From: Gorsachius magnificus
Taxonomy: Eukaryota > Chordata > Aves > Pelecaniformes > Ardeidae
Assembly: GCA_034008185.1 (NCBI GenBank)
Contig: CM067086.1
Span: 69,920,286-69,984,285 of the forward strand
Direction of reading: 5' to 3'
Length of the DNA stretch: 64,000 nucleotides
The position numbers and the translations under genes were made by a program. Positions 21,725-33,640 of this stretch are shown piece after piece; the stretch's first letter is position 1; each line of letters begins with the position of its first letter. The notes under the pieces were generated by a model that saw only the letters and a list, made by a program, of their open reading frames with translations, was not told the origin of the DNA and did no database searches.

Positions 21725-24700
21725 CCAGTAAATGCTATGAAGAAGCGACTGCTTCATTTCTGCTTTATCATCACGTGTGCTATCAGAGCTGTGAGGCAGG
21801 AAAGCAGGGTATAACGAAGGTAAGGGTGTAGCTGGTCCTGCAAGTACACTTTCAGGGTACAGAGGAGCACGGTCCTGCACTGCATGGGCTCTTCACCGGG
21901 GCGTGCAGCAGCCTTTTTGTGGCACTGCATGGGTCTTGTGGTTCTGCTCTGCGTATTGCACGGAGGGGGATTCTGATGTCCCAAGGGGGGTTAAGCTGGA
22001 TGGCACTGAGCTTGCATTTTCAGAAATGCCGCCGCAGTGCCAGTGCATGGAGGGACCTTTCCCAGGCATCGCCCTACACCCAGACAGAGAAGTCTGGATG
22101 CTGCCTTGTTGTCTGGAAGTAACAAGGAGCATCACCAGCCCCTTCCCTTTTGCAGCAGCAACCAGGGAAGTTTATCTGCACAACGAAATAATCTTTATCT
22201 CCGCAGCTTCTCTCTCTTTTCTGTCCTTGGGCACTTCCCAATGCAGCTTGGGAAAAAAAAAAAAAAAAAAAGAAAGAAAACAAAACAGTACTTAAACCTG
22301 TCCCTCTGCATCCTCCGCTAGGTTAGAAATCCCCCATTTGATGAAACCTGGTGATTTTGGAGCATGAACCTTTGTGCGCTCAGCTGGGCGTAGCTGGGAG
22401 CAATGGAAGAAAGCAGAGGCAGAGTCGCAATCTGGTAAGAGCTGCTCGTTGCACCCGAGCCCAGCTTGTCGTTTGTTATCAGCAAAGACATTTCACTAGG
22501 AGTTAAGTAGTTTTTAACAACACAAGGTAAAATTTTGACTGCCAAAAGATATTGGCAGGTCTCAACTTGTCATGAGCCCAATTAGTACAGGGGGTTGAAA
22601 GCGCTTTATAACCTGAGCTGGGAGCTGCTCGCTGGCTGTTCAGCATTTGCTGGAATAAAAGGCACGTGTGTGCAATACGCCTGTATGCAATGTGTGTGTG
22701 TGCACACCTGTGGGCATCGGCGTCCCGCAGATGGGTGGCATCGGCACAGCCGGCACGCGTCTCTTGCAGGGAGCAGGAGAAGTGATCTGCTAATGCCAGC
22801 TCCTGGCCGCGTTCCCCTCAGGAGGAAGGCAATGGGAATATTGACCTTTCCTGTGAGGTGGTGGGCCAAGGCTTCTGCTACCCTACAAAAAAGCAGCTCC
22901 CAGCTGTGGCCAGTGGTTTTCCAGCACAGCGCTGTATTTCTTGGCCTGCTGGCTGGGAAGCAGGGGCTGCAGGGGAGGCTGGGCTGGCTAGTCCTGCTGG
23001 AACAACACCTGGGCCCTTAATTGCTGGCAAAAAGGGATGAGTTGTGATGAAAGGAGGAAGGGAAGGAAGGGAAGTGCCTGGGCTGGGCAGGACGGCTCTG
23101 GTCTGGCAAGGTGTGATCAGGATGGGGCTGGTCCCAACACCTTTCCTCCCATGCCAAGGGTGGTTGTGGGCTGGACGTGCTCCTGCCAGTGCGGTGGCTG
23201 ACATCACTCCACAGGCTCCGCAGGGTTGGCAAGAGCGGTGCAGCCCAAGCAGCTACGGCATGGTGGATGTCCCCCCAGTCACCAGTGTCACGTAGGCCAC
23301 AGCTTTCCTCCTCCCTGCTGGGAGGGTGCTGCTGGGGCACGAAGCTGGTGCCCAGCCTGTATGTACGTAGTTGTGCTAGGCTTCCGATAGCATGTCCCAA
23401 CCAATTTTTGGGTGATAAGAAGTATGTGAAAGAGATTTATTTTCTTCAAGACAAAGCAAAACTGGAGATCAGAAGGATGAAAGGTGGGTGGCACCACGTG
23501 TGGAGAAAGAATGCGGGAAAAGTAAATTGCAAGAAGGAAAAAGGGAAGGGAAACCTCCAGGCATCCTCTCTAGAGGCCTTTCTCCCTCAGCCTGTGAGTC
23601 CTTCGAGGGGACCTGTACTCTCTGAAAACATCTTTATTAGACCAACCTGTTCTTATACGCTCAGACTTTTGGCTCCCCATTTCATTTTACCTCTAAAAGG
23701 TGAAACTCATGATCTAAGAGCTCTTAAATGGAAATAGCCTGGAACAAAAGCTGTGGTAGCCATGACACGCTTGCCTGGCGAAGGAGGAGGCACCATGGCC
23801 CTAACGCCGGGATGCAGAAGGGCTGGTGTGGTCAAGGGCAGGTCCTGGAAGCTGGTGGGGTGGGCAGCCCTCTCCATCAGGTTGTGGCACCTCAGCAGTG
23901 GGGATGAACCTGCTGCCTGGGGTCCCAGCACTCCCAGGGGTCCCAGCACACCCCTGGTCCCTGCTGCCAGTCCCGGTCCACGCTTCCCGGCTGAGCCTCC
24001 TGGCGCTGGCACAGCCCTCGTCTGCCCTGTTCTTATCACGCTCCTTCAAAGAGAACAGTGTCTTTGCAAATTGAGCCACAAATAAGCATTTAAATTACCA
24101 CTGTAGTATTTTTCCGCACATCAAAAGCCATCAAAAGAGCAACCAGTTGCATCCTAACGGAGAAGCTGCTCTGTGGCTGTTTCAGTTCCTCCTGCTTTCT
24201 GTTTGTGGGCAGCTCCCATGGAAAGCCCGTTGTGTGCGTGATGGATCTCAGTAGGGTTGTTAATCACCGTCAACAGCTCGTATCATGCAAAACCACAGTG
24301 CTCTTGATGCACCGTGTAATTCCAGGCTGCATGTATTGCCCCCCTGCTGCTCATGCCTATATTTAAAACAACTCTAATTCTTGTTAGATTCAAAGAGCTT
24401 TTTGATCGTGTTTTTGCTTTTAGCTCGTGTCACAGTCAGATTGCAGCAGAAAAAATCCATCGTAGTGTTTGGTGATTGTCTCCTGTGAAACAACTCAGTT
24501 ATCTCACAGGGGCACATTTTAACATAGATGGAACTGGGCATTTCCCACAGCCCTGCAAAGGTTTGGTGTTGGCCAACTGGCTCTGTCAAATGCCTTTGCT
24601 CAAGTAGCAAAGACTTAGAGTAAAATCTTTTGAAAGTGTGTTTTCTTGATAGCTGATAGATTGCTCGTGTTGGGTCTCACATCCTGATGGGGACAAAAGA

Positions 24701-27700
24701 TTTGTGACGCCTTGTGATTTTTCTTTATATGGGGGTAAATGCTGAAATGAGGTAATGATATTCTGTTTATTTTTGTAAGGAAATAAAGAAGTGAAGGAGC
24801 AGTAGTTTATTAGATAAAAGATAACGTAGCTGGGCCTGTGTTAGGGTAATTTGGTACAAATGCCTCAGAAAAACTTAAGTTGGTACGTGTTTCAGGTGAA
24901 ACACAAGCAAGCTCCGGGCGTCTGGGTAGGGAGGTGTGATTCTTACCAAATCAGTGCTTATTTATCGGTAACAGTGCATCATAAAACAAAGCAAGATTTT
25001 AGGGCTGAAGGGAGATGGTTTTGATGGAAGTGGAGAAATGCTCGGCCAGCTGTACTCAAAGGTTTTATTAGCATGTGGGGTGCTTTTACAGTTGAATGTG
25101 AGCAGCTGGAGATATGGAGATACAGAGAAATGGGACAGGCATGTTTGCGAAGGAGAAACCTGGCAAGGACTGGCCTCAGCTCCTGCCGGGGCCATGCCAT
25201 TTGGCAGCTTCACCTTCCTGAAGGATTTGCAGCTCTCACCCAGCTCAGATGCGCCTCTGTAATGTCTGGTACCCAGCATGTTTCTTGTGAAGGGTGGCCC
25301 TGAGCATGGCTGCCTGGAGCTGTTAGAGCCCGTCCCGCTCACGGTTGCCTGACACACAGAAATCAGACCGAAATCCCCTCGCCCATACCTGGGGGGGCAT
25401 CTCCATCCCACCCTCTGCGCCCGCAGGGCCAGCCCGGCTTCCTCCAGCCCTGTTGCCCTCAGCCCTGCCTGCGACGACGGCAGCACCGGACTGATTCCCC
25501 AACTTTCTGTGCTGTTGTAGGGCAATAGTTTAACTTGCCCTCCCCCCAGAAAACCTTCTCCCCTCATGTTTCATACATAGAACCTCTCTTTCTCCTGAGG
25601 CCAAAATTGAGTATTCCAAATTATTTTTTTTCTAGTAGGGCAAAACCAAACTGGTGTGTACGACAATGGATGGGCTCGCACTGGGATCTCTCAGGACTGG
25701 GAGCAAAAGCTTATGAGAAGAAGAAAACATCCACATGCCTTTGCTGAATCAGAAGTGGAAGGGCTTGCTCCCAGCAGATCTCAGAGGAGTCTGGCAAAAT
25801 TAAATATATCAAACACTTGGTGTTGCAAATGTCTTACCGAAATCAATTCCTTAGGAAAAGGAAGGTGGGGTGTTAAGTTTGAAACACAGAGTGGGGGACA
25901 GCATAGGCAAAGTCATCCATCAGGAATTTTCCATGGAGAAATGACTGGCATGTTATATATTGCATCTTGTTTTTCAGTTCAGGGTTTGTAATCCTGCCTC
26001 CCAGCAGTTACTCTCTGCACTTTCAGCTTGCACGTTGCAGATCTGGGACCAGAGCTTCTCCATGCCCCATCCCACCCCTCCTGAGGGCTGCCGCTGGTCA
26101 GCCCTGAGCTGGGGTGGCTGAGAAAGCAGGAGGTGCTTTTTGAGAGTCTGGCCGTACATGGCAGCAGATTTTCTTCATTCCTTTGAAGTATTTTGAATTT
26201 TGTAGCTCAGTGAAATCTGCCTGATAAAAATGTAGGGTCTGGCTCTTGGTAGCGTTGAAGATAAAGGCAAATAACTGCATTTCTTTCTTTCATCTTTATG
26301 TCTTCTGCAAAAGTAATGTGCATCTACCGGTGTTGTTAATATTCATATTTCTGTGCTTTCCTCTGATGGAAAGATGCTTCACTAAGTATAAGCCCTTGGC
26401 AAAATGTAGTTGGGATAAGTAAAAAGTAAAAAAAATAATAAAAATCTGGCTCTTAATTCTTCTTCTGCATTCCTGATTCAGATTTGGTAATTAGACCCTG
26501 AAGTTTTTTGTATTTCAGATTTTACAGTTGACCTTCTTCTCCTCGAGTTTTTATCCCCCCCAATCATCTCTCCATATCCCAGATGGCAGTTTGGGTTGAT
26601 AAATCCATTGGAGCTCATCTCCAGCCTGCTGCAGAGACCTCCCAGCGCTGTAGGACCTTCCATCCTGCTCCACCACAAAGACTGGGAACCGACTTTACCA
26701 GCAGCAGGGCTGGGCGGAGGCTGGCTCCCGAGGTGGTGGTGCCTCCAGAGCAGCACCCAGCTCCCTGCCCGCTGTCCGAGTGCTTCAGGTGGGGCTGCAA
26801 GATGGTGGGAGTTCACCTTATCCTCCAACCACTGCCAGCCTCCCCATTACTAAATTCATCTCTTACCTTCCCTGGACTCCAACCACCTCTCCCTTTCATG
26901 CATTGTATTTCGCTCTCCACTGCTGGAAATACCTCATCATCAGCTGCTGTGTGAAAATGCTTGATATAAGACTTGATAGATAAGGTATAGAGTCCTTCAC
27001 CAGCTTCTGCTGAGGAAGATGCCTGCAAGGGTCTCCCTCTCTTTTCCACTTGCCTTGTCCTTCCAGGGAACATGGTTGTATGAGGCCTGTGGTTCACAAG
27101 AACTCAAATGTAAAACCTAAACCCCCGTGGATAACAACAATGGTACAGCCTATGCTAGAAAAAGTTGGAGTCGTGTCCTTTGAAATGACATTGCCACCTC
27201 AAACTATTAGTAGTTAATAGTCAAGCTCTTCTTGCTAGAAAGAAATCTTGCCTATCCCGCCCTATGTTTGGCTTTGTCTACTTTAAGGGTGCCTCTTACT
27301 GAGGACTTGTACCTGCCCTGTGGTTAATTAGTTTGCTTTTCTTTCTGCATGTCAGACTGAAGAATTCTGAGGTTTCAGAAGAAATTCTTGTTATTTGATC
27401 CAGCACTTTTGACCATGGACTTTCAACGAAAATATCATCTCGTCCCGCAATTTTATTTGGGTAGTTCATGTCTGCCACACTGGAACATCCTTTTACTAAT
27501 AAAACTAATGGTTCTGCATGTAATTCTTCTTTTTTTATTTCCATTTTGAATACTTCCAGGTGCATACTGATGTACTGGGGCTAGATACATAAATAAATAG
27601 TGTCTGTAAGAGTCAGCGATACTCTCAAGTTTTGGGGTTTCTTTTTTAGCTTCCCTTTTTAAAATCAAGTGGAAACCATGTATTTTATTGCAGTATTTTC

Positions 27701-27889
27701 CTCTGATTAGTCCCCACAAATGATTATGCCAAGAGCAGTCAGCTAGCAGGAGCACGAATCTTTTCAGCCATCAAAGCAAACAGTAGTTGTTATGAGCCCA
27801 GGACAATTTGAATATAATTTAATAATGGCACCTAAATCCATACTTGTCAGGTAGCCTGACACCAGGATCCCAGGAAATAATGAGCTTGG
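21725..27889. other. Long block without recognised repeats or genes
   Basis: More than 6 kb without any CR1 or LTR that I can recognise, the longest such block in the window. It contains an A19 run (about 22253-22271) and a short GT-rich stretch near 22690. AT-rich parts at 24040-25000 and 26160-26560 carry words such as taatgatattctg and gataaaagataacg. Open frames up to about 200 codons show no domains. Absence of young CR1 may reflect constraint or chance. Confidence 0.45.
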
Positions 27890-28075
27890 GAAGGCAGGGG
27901 CCGCAGCGGAGCGCTCCTCGCTCTCCCCTCTAATTGCAGCCCGCGCGGCCGGCGAGCGCAGCCCGAGTGGCGCTGACCTTTCCGGCAGCCTCTGGAGCGG
28001 CTCCGCTTGGAACGACCGAGCCTTTTGCTCGCCGAGCTCCCTTCGCTCCCTCTGCTTCGTTAGGCAGGCGCTGGA
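27890..28075. promoter_or_regulatory. Small CpG-dense island
   Basis: About 22 CpG dinucleotides fall in roughly 180 bases (for example cccgcgcggccggcgagcg), against a background almost free of CpG. No repeat is present. Short unmethylated CpG islands mark promoters of genes, lncRNAs or developmental enhancers. No exon or open frame that I recognise adjoins it. It could be a promoter on either strand. The CpG density is observed; the function is inferred. Confidence 0.45.
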
Positions 28076-28340
28076 GAGACAGGCTAATAAAAGGCAAGAT
28101 TTAGATCAGTCACTACGCAACAGTGCAGAAAACCAAAAATCAATCAGCTGGCCATTTGGATAATTCCAAACCACAGATTTCATATGCCGCCGGCCTGGGG
28201 GAGAACGTGCGCTCCCCAGCTAATTGCCCTGAAGTCAGATGCATGGTCACAACACTGTGAACACAACTCCCTGCCTCACATCTTATCTATTCCTCTGCTC
28301 CTGCCTCACCTTCTGAAGTGAATGATCGGGTGTGGGGAAC
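28076..28340. promoter_or_regulatory. Candidate enhancer next to the CpG island
   Basis: Next to the CpG patch come aggctaataaaagg, aaaatcaatcagctgg, atttggataattcc and cagctaattgccc: homeodomain words plus an E-box CAGCTG within 150 bases. Its position directly beside a CpG island makes a regulatory role more plausible than elsewhere. There is no alignment support. Confidence 0.3.
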
Positions 28341-28366
28341 CATTAAGTACAGTGAGTGATTGTACC

Positions 28367-28849
28367 GGGCTCCCCAGTTCAAAAAAGATGAGGAACTCCT
28401 AGAAAGAGTTCAGAGGAGGGCAACAAGGATGATGGGGGGGACTGGAGCATCTCCCCTATGAGGAAAGGCTGAGGGAGCTGGGCTTGTTCAGCCTGGAGAA
28501 AAGAAGGCTGAGAGGGGATCTCATCAACACCTACAAATATCTCCAGGGTGGGGGTCACCAGGACGGAGCCAGACTCTTCCCAGTGGTGCCCAGCACCAGG
28601 ACAAGGGGCCATGGGCACAACCTGAAGCAGAAGAGGTTCCAGTTGAACGGGAGGAAGAACTTGTTGACTGTGAGGGTGATGGAGCCCTGGCCCAGGCTGC
28701 CCAGGGGGGCTGTGGAGTCTCCTTCTCTGGAGATCTTCAACCCCCGCCTGGACGAAGTCCTATGTAACATGCTCTAGGTGAACCTGCTTTAGCAGGGGGG
28801 TTGGACTAGATGATCTCTCGAGGTCCCTTCCAACCCTTGCGATTCTGTG
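28367..28849 (+). mobile_element. CR1 3' fragment (group A-related)
   Basis: It starts gggctccccagttcaaaaaa and encodes [39 protein letters not shown] and AVESPSLEIFNPRLDEVLC. Its 3' end differs from other group A copies: it continues taacatgctctaggtgaacc and gatgatctctcgaggtccc, and ends gattctgtgag at 28849. This suggests a distinct subfamily or a recombinant 3' end. Confidence 0.92.
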
Positions 28850-30789
28850 AGAAACCGTGACGTTACAGTGAGACCAGCACCCGCCTCGAGACACCAATTA
28901 GAACCATTAGATGTTTCGTATTAGTTGTACCGGTGTGAGATTTGGAATTAGAAGGTGTTTTCCTCTCGCTCTCTGAAAAGGGCCGCACGGACTCGATTTG
29001 CTCCCCGGCTGCAGCACGGTGTTCTTACAGCACGGGTCCGAAATCTGCCGGCACAAGAGGTGAGCCAAGCAGTGCTCAGCCCCGCAGCCCCTGCCGGTGC
29101 AACTAAGAGCCGTCCCCCGAGCAAAGCTGCAGAGGGCTCCCCTGCTTGATGCATTTTTAAGGTGAAAAAGCCCCGATGCCACAGTTTGTTAGATACTGCA
29201 CTTGAGTGTGCTGAAAATGAATTCCTCTGGGTGTAGGGTTTTATTCTCATTGTGGCTCTGTCGCCTAATCAAGAATCGAGCCACAATCTGAACTATTTTT
29301 TAATATAAACTATCGTGCCCGCCATAGATCCCATGGGAAAACAACCTGTGCTGGACAGATGGCTGTGTGTTTATCCCTGTGCCACGCCACATCCAGACTC
29401 CGAGCTGATCATTCTGTCGTCCGCTGTAGTTCTTGCGGTTTGGTCCATACTGACCGTGCCTATCACTCGCAGCAGTATCCACGCTGTTGTTATTCATAAA
29501 GTGCTTTGCAAGCGTGGGAAGATTTTCACCCTTTCTGATGTGTATGACGTGGGACATATCCTATCACTGTGTAAAGGAAAAATAAAGGTCGTGGAAAGAC
29601 CGCAGCATATCTGCAAATGCGATTTATGGGCCCCTCTCCCTCTGACTTGTACATTCATACCTATCTAAACATGATAGGTCATGGTTTGGAAGAATCCACT
29701 GATCGTCTCACAGACTCCCTTAACCAGAAGTATTTATTGAAGACAAAAAGAAAATGTTGTGTTTGTCATACATCTACCAGTGAGGAATTAATTAAAACAG
29801 CAAGGCACACCTACAGGAGAATTACAGCTCTATTATTTTTCAGGACTCTGTTATTAAAAATAAGAAGTGAAGCTATTAGCATTAGATTTACTTAGTATTA
29901 ACTCCACTGTTCAAAAAGCCATTCAGAAAGCCCATAAAGTCAGGCAGTTCCTAATAGGCAATTTTAAGACAACTGGGTAACTGAAGTGTGAAAGGCTGAA
30001 ATGCCCAAAAGGTCAGATGCTGCAGAGATCTGATTTTTCTACCCAGTAAGAGTCTTAATGACTAGTTTAATTACATGACATCTTACAGCACGTTGATTCA
30101 ACGAATCCAAGGAAGTCAGGAATTACTGTTTTCCTGGATAAATAATTTGAAAATAAGATGAACTGTTAAAAAAAAAATTGACTGCTTCAAAAGGTTTCCA
30201 CGGGCGGTCTCACAGTTCAGTAGAGCTAAAATAAGAGCTGAAACGTCATTGAGCTACAAGCACTTAACTGGAATATATTTTTGTAAGTTTGCTTTTCCCT
30301 CTCTGATAACCAGACTGTGATGGATATAAACAAACTTTGGAACTGAAGTTGGTCACAGGATTAATTGCAAGTGATATTCAGCACATCGCAGCCTCTGTTC
30401 CTTGCTGCCCAGCGGTGGACACCTCTACATCCCAGTTACGTCCCTTCGGCCCATGGGTCACCTCCACAGCGTAGACGTTTGCTCCTCATCCCTGCTTCCC
30501 CCTCCTGTGGTGTCCCAGCACTGGTGCCACTTCTCCCAGTCTTGCTACCCACACTGCTGGTGACTGCTGGGGGACAGCGGGCTTGTGTTAGTACTTGCAC
30601 TCTGCCAGGTGAAGGCAGGGAGACTTTGAGGGTGTTGCACAGCTCTTGGAAGGGGTAGTTGAACCAGTCTTTGCTGAAGGTGTCACTCTCGGTGGTACTG
30701 ATCCTCCGTAACAGGGGGACCATTCTTCTAAACAACAGGAGTTACGCTACTGGTTTTCATTGGAGCGTGTTGCAGTGCTTGTTGGGTTT
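28850..30789. other. Unique intergenic sequence
   Basis: This is 1.9 kb with no recognised element. 29680-30340 is AT-rich. A + strand frame at 29315-29668 (117 codons) and a - strand frame at 29300-29557 overlap; neither shows a domain. Confidence 0.45.
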
Positions 30790-30946
30790 TCATAGAATCA
30801 CAGAATCACAGAATGTTTTGGGTTGGAAGGAACCCTTAGAGGTCACCCAGCCCAACCCCCTCGCAGGAGCAGGGACACCTTTAACCACATCATGTTGCTC
30901 ACAGCCCCGTCCAATCTGGCCTGGAATGTTCCCAGGGATGGGGCCT
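30790..30946 (-). mobile_element. CR1 group B copy, 3' part, interrupted by an LTR
   Basis: The inverted terminus tcatagaatcacagaatc starts at 30790. The copy proceeds normally to gggatggggcct, where it is cut by an LTR. The other half resumes at 31930. If the LTR and one copy of GGCCT are removed, the CR1 consensus order (ggggcctccaccccctc) is restored exactly. Confidence 0.95.
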
Positions 30947-31929
30947 TGTCATGGTTTAGCCCTGGCTGGACACCAGGGGCTCACCAAAGCCGCTCTATCA
31001 CTCCCCTCTAACGAGACAGAGGAGAGAAAAAGTAAATCAAAAGGGCTCGTGGGTCGAGATAAGGACAGGGAGAGATCATTTTATCAGTTACCATCATGGG
31101 CAAAACAGACTCCACTTGAAAGAAATAATTAATTTATTATCAATCGAAATCAGAGAAGGAGAGGAGAAAAACTGCTAGATCTTAAAAACCTTTCCCCCCG
31201 CCCCTCCCTTCTTTCTGGGCTCAACTTCACTCCCAGCTCCTCTACCTACTCCCCCCCAGCGGCACAGGGGGATGGGAATGGGGGTTCGGGTCACTTCATC
31301 ACATGTCGTCTCTGCCGCTTCTTCTTCCCTAGGGAGAGGACTCTTCCCCTGCTCATGTGTGGGGTCCCACTCATGGGAGACAGTCCTCTACGAACTTCTC
31401 CAATGTGAGTCCTTCCCACGGGCTACAGTTCTTCACGAACTGCTCCAGCATGGGTCCATAATTCCCACGGGGTGCAGTCCCTCAGGAGCAGACTGCTCCA
31501 GCGTTGGGTCCCCCATGGGGTCACAAGTTCTTCCAGCAAACCTGATCCCCCCTTCAGGCATCCACCCGCTCCGGCGTGGGGTCCTCCATGGGCTGCAGGG
31601 GGACAGCCTGCTTCACCATGGTCTTCACCACGGGCCGCAGGGGAATCTCTGCTCCGGCGCCTGGAGCACCTCCTGCCCCTCCTTCACTGCCCTTGGTGCC
31701 TGCAGGGCTGTTTTCTCTCCCATCCTCTCACTTCTCTTCTCTCTCCAGCTACTGAGCTGCAGATGATGTTTTCCCTTCTTAAATATGTTATCCCAGAGGC
31801 GCTTCCACTGTTGCTGATTGGCTTGGCCTTGGCCAGCAGCGGACACAGGGAATACTTCTAGCAGCTTCTCACAGAAGCCACCCCTGTAGCCCCCCCACTA
31901 CCAAGACCTTGCCACAGAAACCCAATACA
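30947..31929 (-). mobile_element. Solo LTR of an avian endogenous retrovirus (ERVL-like), nested in CR1
   Basis: This 983-base element begins tgtcatgg and ends aataca on the + strand. It is flanked by a perfect 5-bp target-site duplication GGCCT (30942-30946 and 31930-31934). Read on the - strand it starts TGTATTGGG and has promoter-like words in LTR order: CCAAT (31817-31821), a TATA-like ATATTTAA (31779-31786) and a polyadenylation signal AATAAA (31133-31138). Sense is therefore -. It contains internally repetitive GC-rich segments (the ccacgggctgcag / tgctccagc type). No gag, pol or env sequence accompanies it, so it is a solo LTR left after recombination. The 5-bp duplication fits ERVL (class III) or some class I elements; the family name needs a library search. 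Confidence 0.92.
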
Positions 31930-32440
31930 GGCCTCCACCCCCTCTCTGGGCAACCCCTGCCAGGGTTTCACCACCCTCACTGGAAAGAATTTCTGCCTTA
32001 GATCCAGTCTAACCCTCCCCTGCTTCAGTTTAAAGCCATCCCCCCTTGTCCTGTCCCAGCTGGCCCTACTAAAAAGCTTGCCCGGCCCCCCCCTCTGCCC
32101 GGCTGACACCCCCACCTCCCGCCTGGCCCCAGAGCAGAGGGGCTCCAGCCCTCGGAGCATTTTAGTAGCCCTCCCCTGGCCCCGCTCCAACAGCTCCATG
32201 TCCTCCTTGTGCTGAGGGCTCCCGAGCTGGACGCAGGGCTCCAGGGGAGGTCTCCCCAGAGCAGAGCAGAGGGGCACAATCCCCTCCCTCCACGCTGGCC
32301 ACGCTTCTGATGCAGCCCAGGGTAGGGTTGGCTTCTGGGCTGCCAGCGCCCATGGCCGGCTCATGGCCAGCTTTTCATCCATCAGCACCCCCAAGTCCCC
32401 CTTGGCAGGGCTGCTCTCCATCCCTTTCCCAGCCTTCCTG
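31930..32440 (-). mobile_element. CR1 group B copy, 5' part, continuing beyond the nested LTR
   Basis: It resumes at ggcctccaccccctctctgg. On the - strand it encodes [20 protein letters not shown], the [19 protein letters not shown] block, [17 protein letters not shown] and [19 protein letters not shown]. Bases are missing between ARREVGVSAGQRGG and the FSRASWD block compared with other group B copies. It is truncated near 32440, in the ccatccctttcccagc segment. Confidence 0.93.
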
Positions 32441-33094
32441 TGAGAAAATGTTCTCCTTATCATGCAGATGGATGATTTCACCATGATAAGGCTAAGGTCC
32501 TCGGAGATGCTAAGGCTGCTGATTCTAGGGTGATTTCAGCCAGCATTAGACACCAAAGGCCTTCTGAGGAGCTTGGGCTAAGTGGTTGCCCCAGGTCTGG
32601 CAACGAGCCCGCGCAGGATGCCACGTTATGTTTCTTCCATCTCCTTTCCTCATTACAGGAAGAGGGGACATTGTATTAGCACCGGGGGGGTGGCCCACAC
32701 ATAAATAACATGTAGGAGTTGTTCAGTCTCTCCACGGCCTGGGTGACTGTGTACAGTTGTATCAAATTGGTGGAGGACTTCCAAGAACCATCTCCATAGG
32801 TGTATAAATAGCACTTAAATGAGTGTTAATAACACAGCTTTATTTATAACTTATTTTCCCAGTCACTGGCACACAGAACAAGGATAGTGATAGGAGGACT
32901 AAGGAATGTGTCCAAAATGCTCTTGAAATCTGGGGGATGAATGCAGCATAGCCATCAGTACCAGGGATTTTCACAGCCTCCGCCGAGAGCTGCAGTGGTG
33001 TAATTTCTGCTGTGTAGTGTCACTGTTCTGCATGGAAATACCGTCTATTTTTCACTTGAGCAAGCAGGCACAAAGGAGCACCAGCTGACATAAT
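32441..33094. other. Unique intergenic sequence
   Basis: This is unique, with no gene recognised. AT content rises from about 32700. Confidence 0.4.
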
Positions 33095-33445
33095 TTATTT
33101 GGGCTTTCAAAATGTCTTCAGCCAAGTCCCAGAACAGAGAGCAGGAATAAATGGCCATTTGACTGTGGCAAAAGGTTAACGGTAGGGTGTCCAAAGATTT
33201 CCACATGGGGACTGTTGCTGTCTGGCATGCTAATTAATGATGTGAGGAAGGGAATGATTACTGATGTGGTACATTTGCAGATGATAGAGTTATTTAGATC
33301 AGCCAAAGCTACAATTCTCCAGCCTAAAGGGACCCTAATGAAGCAAGGTGATCAACAAGATGACAGCAAATAAAACTCAACGTTGTGAGCTACAACTTAG
33401 GTAGGACAGAATAATTTGGAAAGCTCATATGTCTGGAACAAACAG
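33095..33445 (+). mobile_element. Ancient CR1/L3-like reverse transcriptase remnant
   Basis: The + strand keeps the series ttaatgatgtgaggaaggga, tactgatgtggtaca and tttgcagatgat (33274-33285, FADD, the RT catalytic motif). These are followed by agagttatttagatcagcc, gggaccctaatgaagc, aaaactcaacgttg and gaataatttgga. This is the order of old reptilian CR1/L3 ORF2. Stops and indels destroy the frame. That the catalytic codons are still readable in such an old copy is notable but can be chance. Confidence 0.7.
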
Positions 33446-33454
33446 CAGCAACAT

Positions 33455-33640
33455 GAATCACAGAAATACCGCGTGGAAGGGATCGCTGAAGGTCATCCCA
33501 CCAACATCCCACCTTGGAGCACCAGAGCAGGTCAGCTGTGACTTTGTCTAGACGAGTTTGGAGTCTCCAGGGATGGAGACTGCACCACCTTTGGGTGCCT
33601 CTTCCACAGCTGCCTATGCTAACATCTTATCTAAAGCCTC
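33455..33640 (-). mobile_element. Old CR1 3' end, strongly diverged
   Basis: The words aatcacagaaataccg, gaaggtcatcccacc, ccttggagcaccagagcagg, ggagtctccagggatggag and actgcaccacc appear in the order of an older avian CR1 3' end. It is clearly older than groups A-C. Confidence 0.7.

Noticed and set aside
29300..29668. Two overlapping frames on opposite strands, considered as a possible retrogene.
   Set aside because: No domain, no poly-A tail, no target-site duplication and no recognised parent gene.
31272..31861. Open frames within 31272-31861.
   Set aside because: They fall inside the solo LTR (30947-31929). LTRs are noncoding, and no gag, pol or env motif is present.
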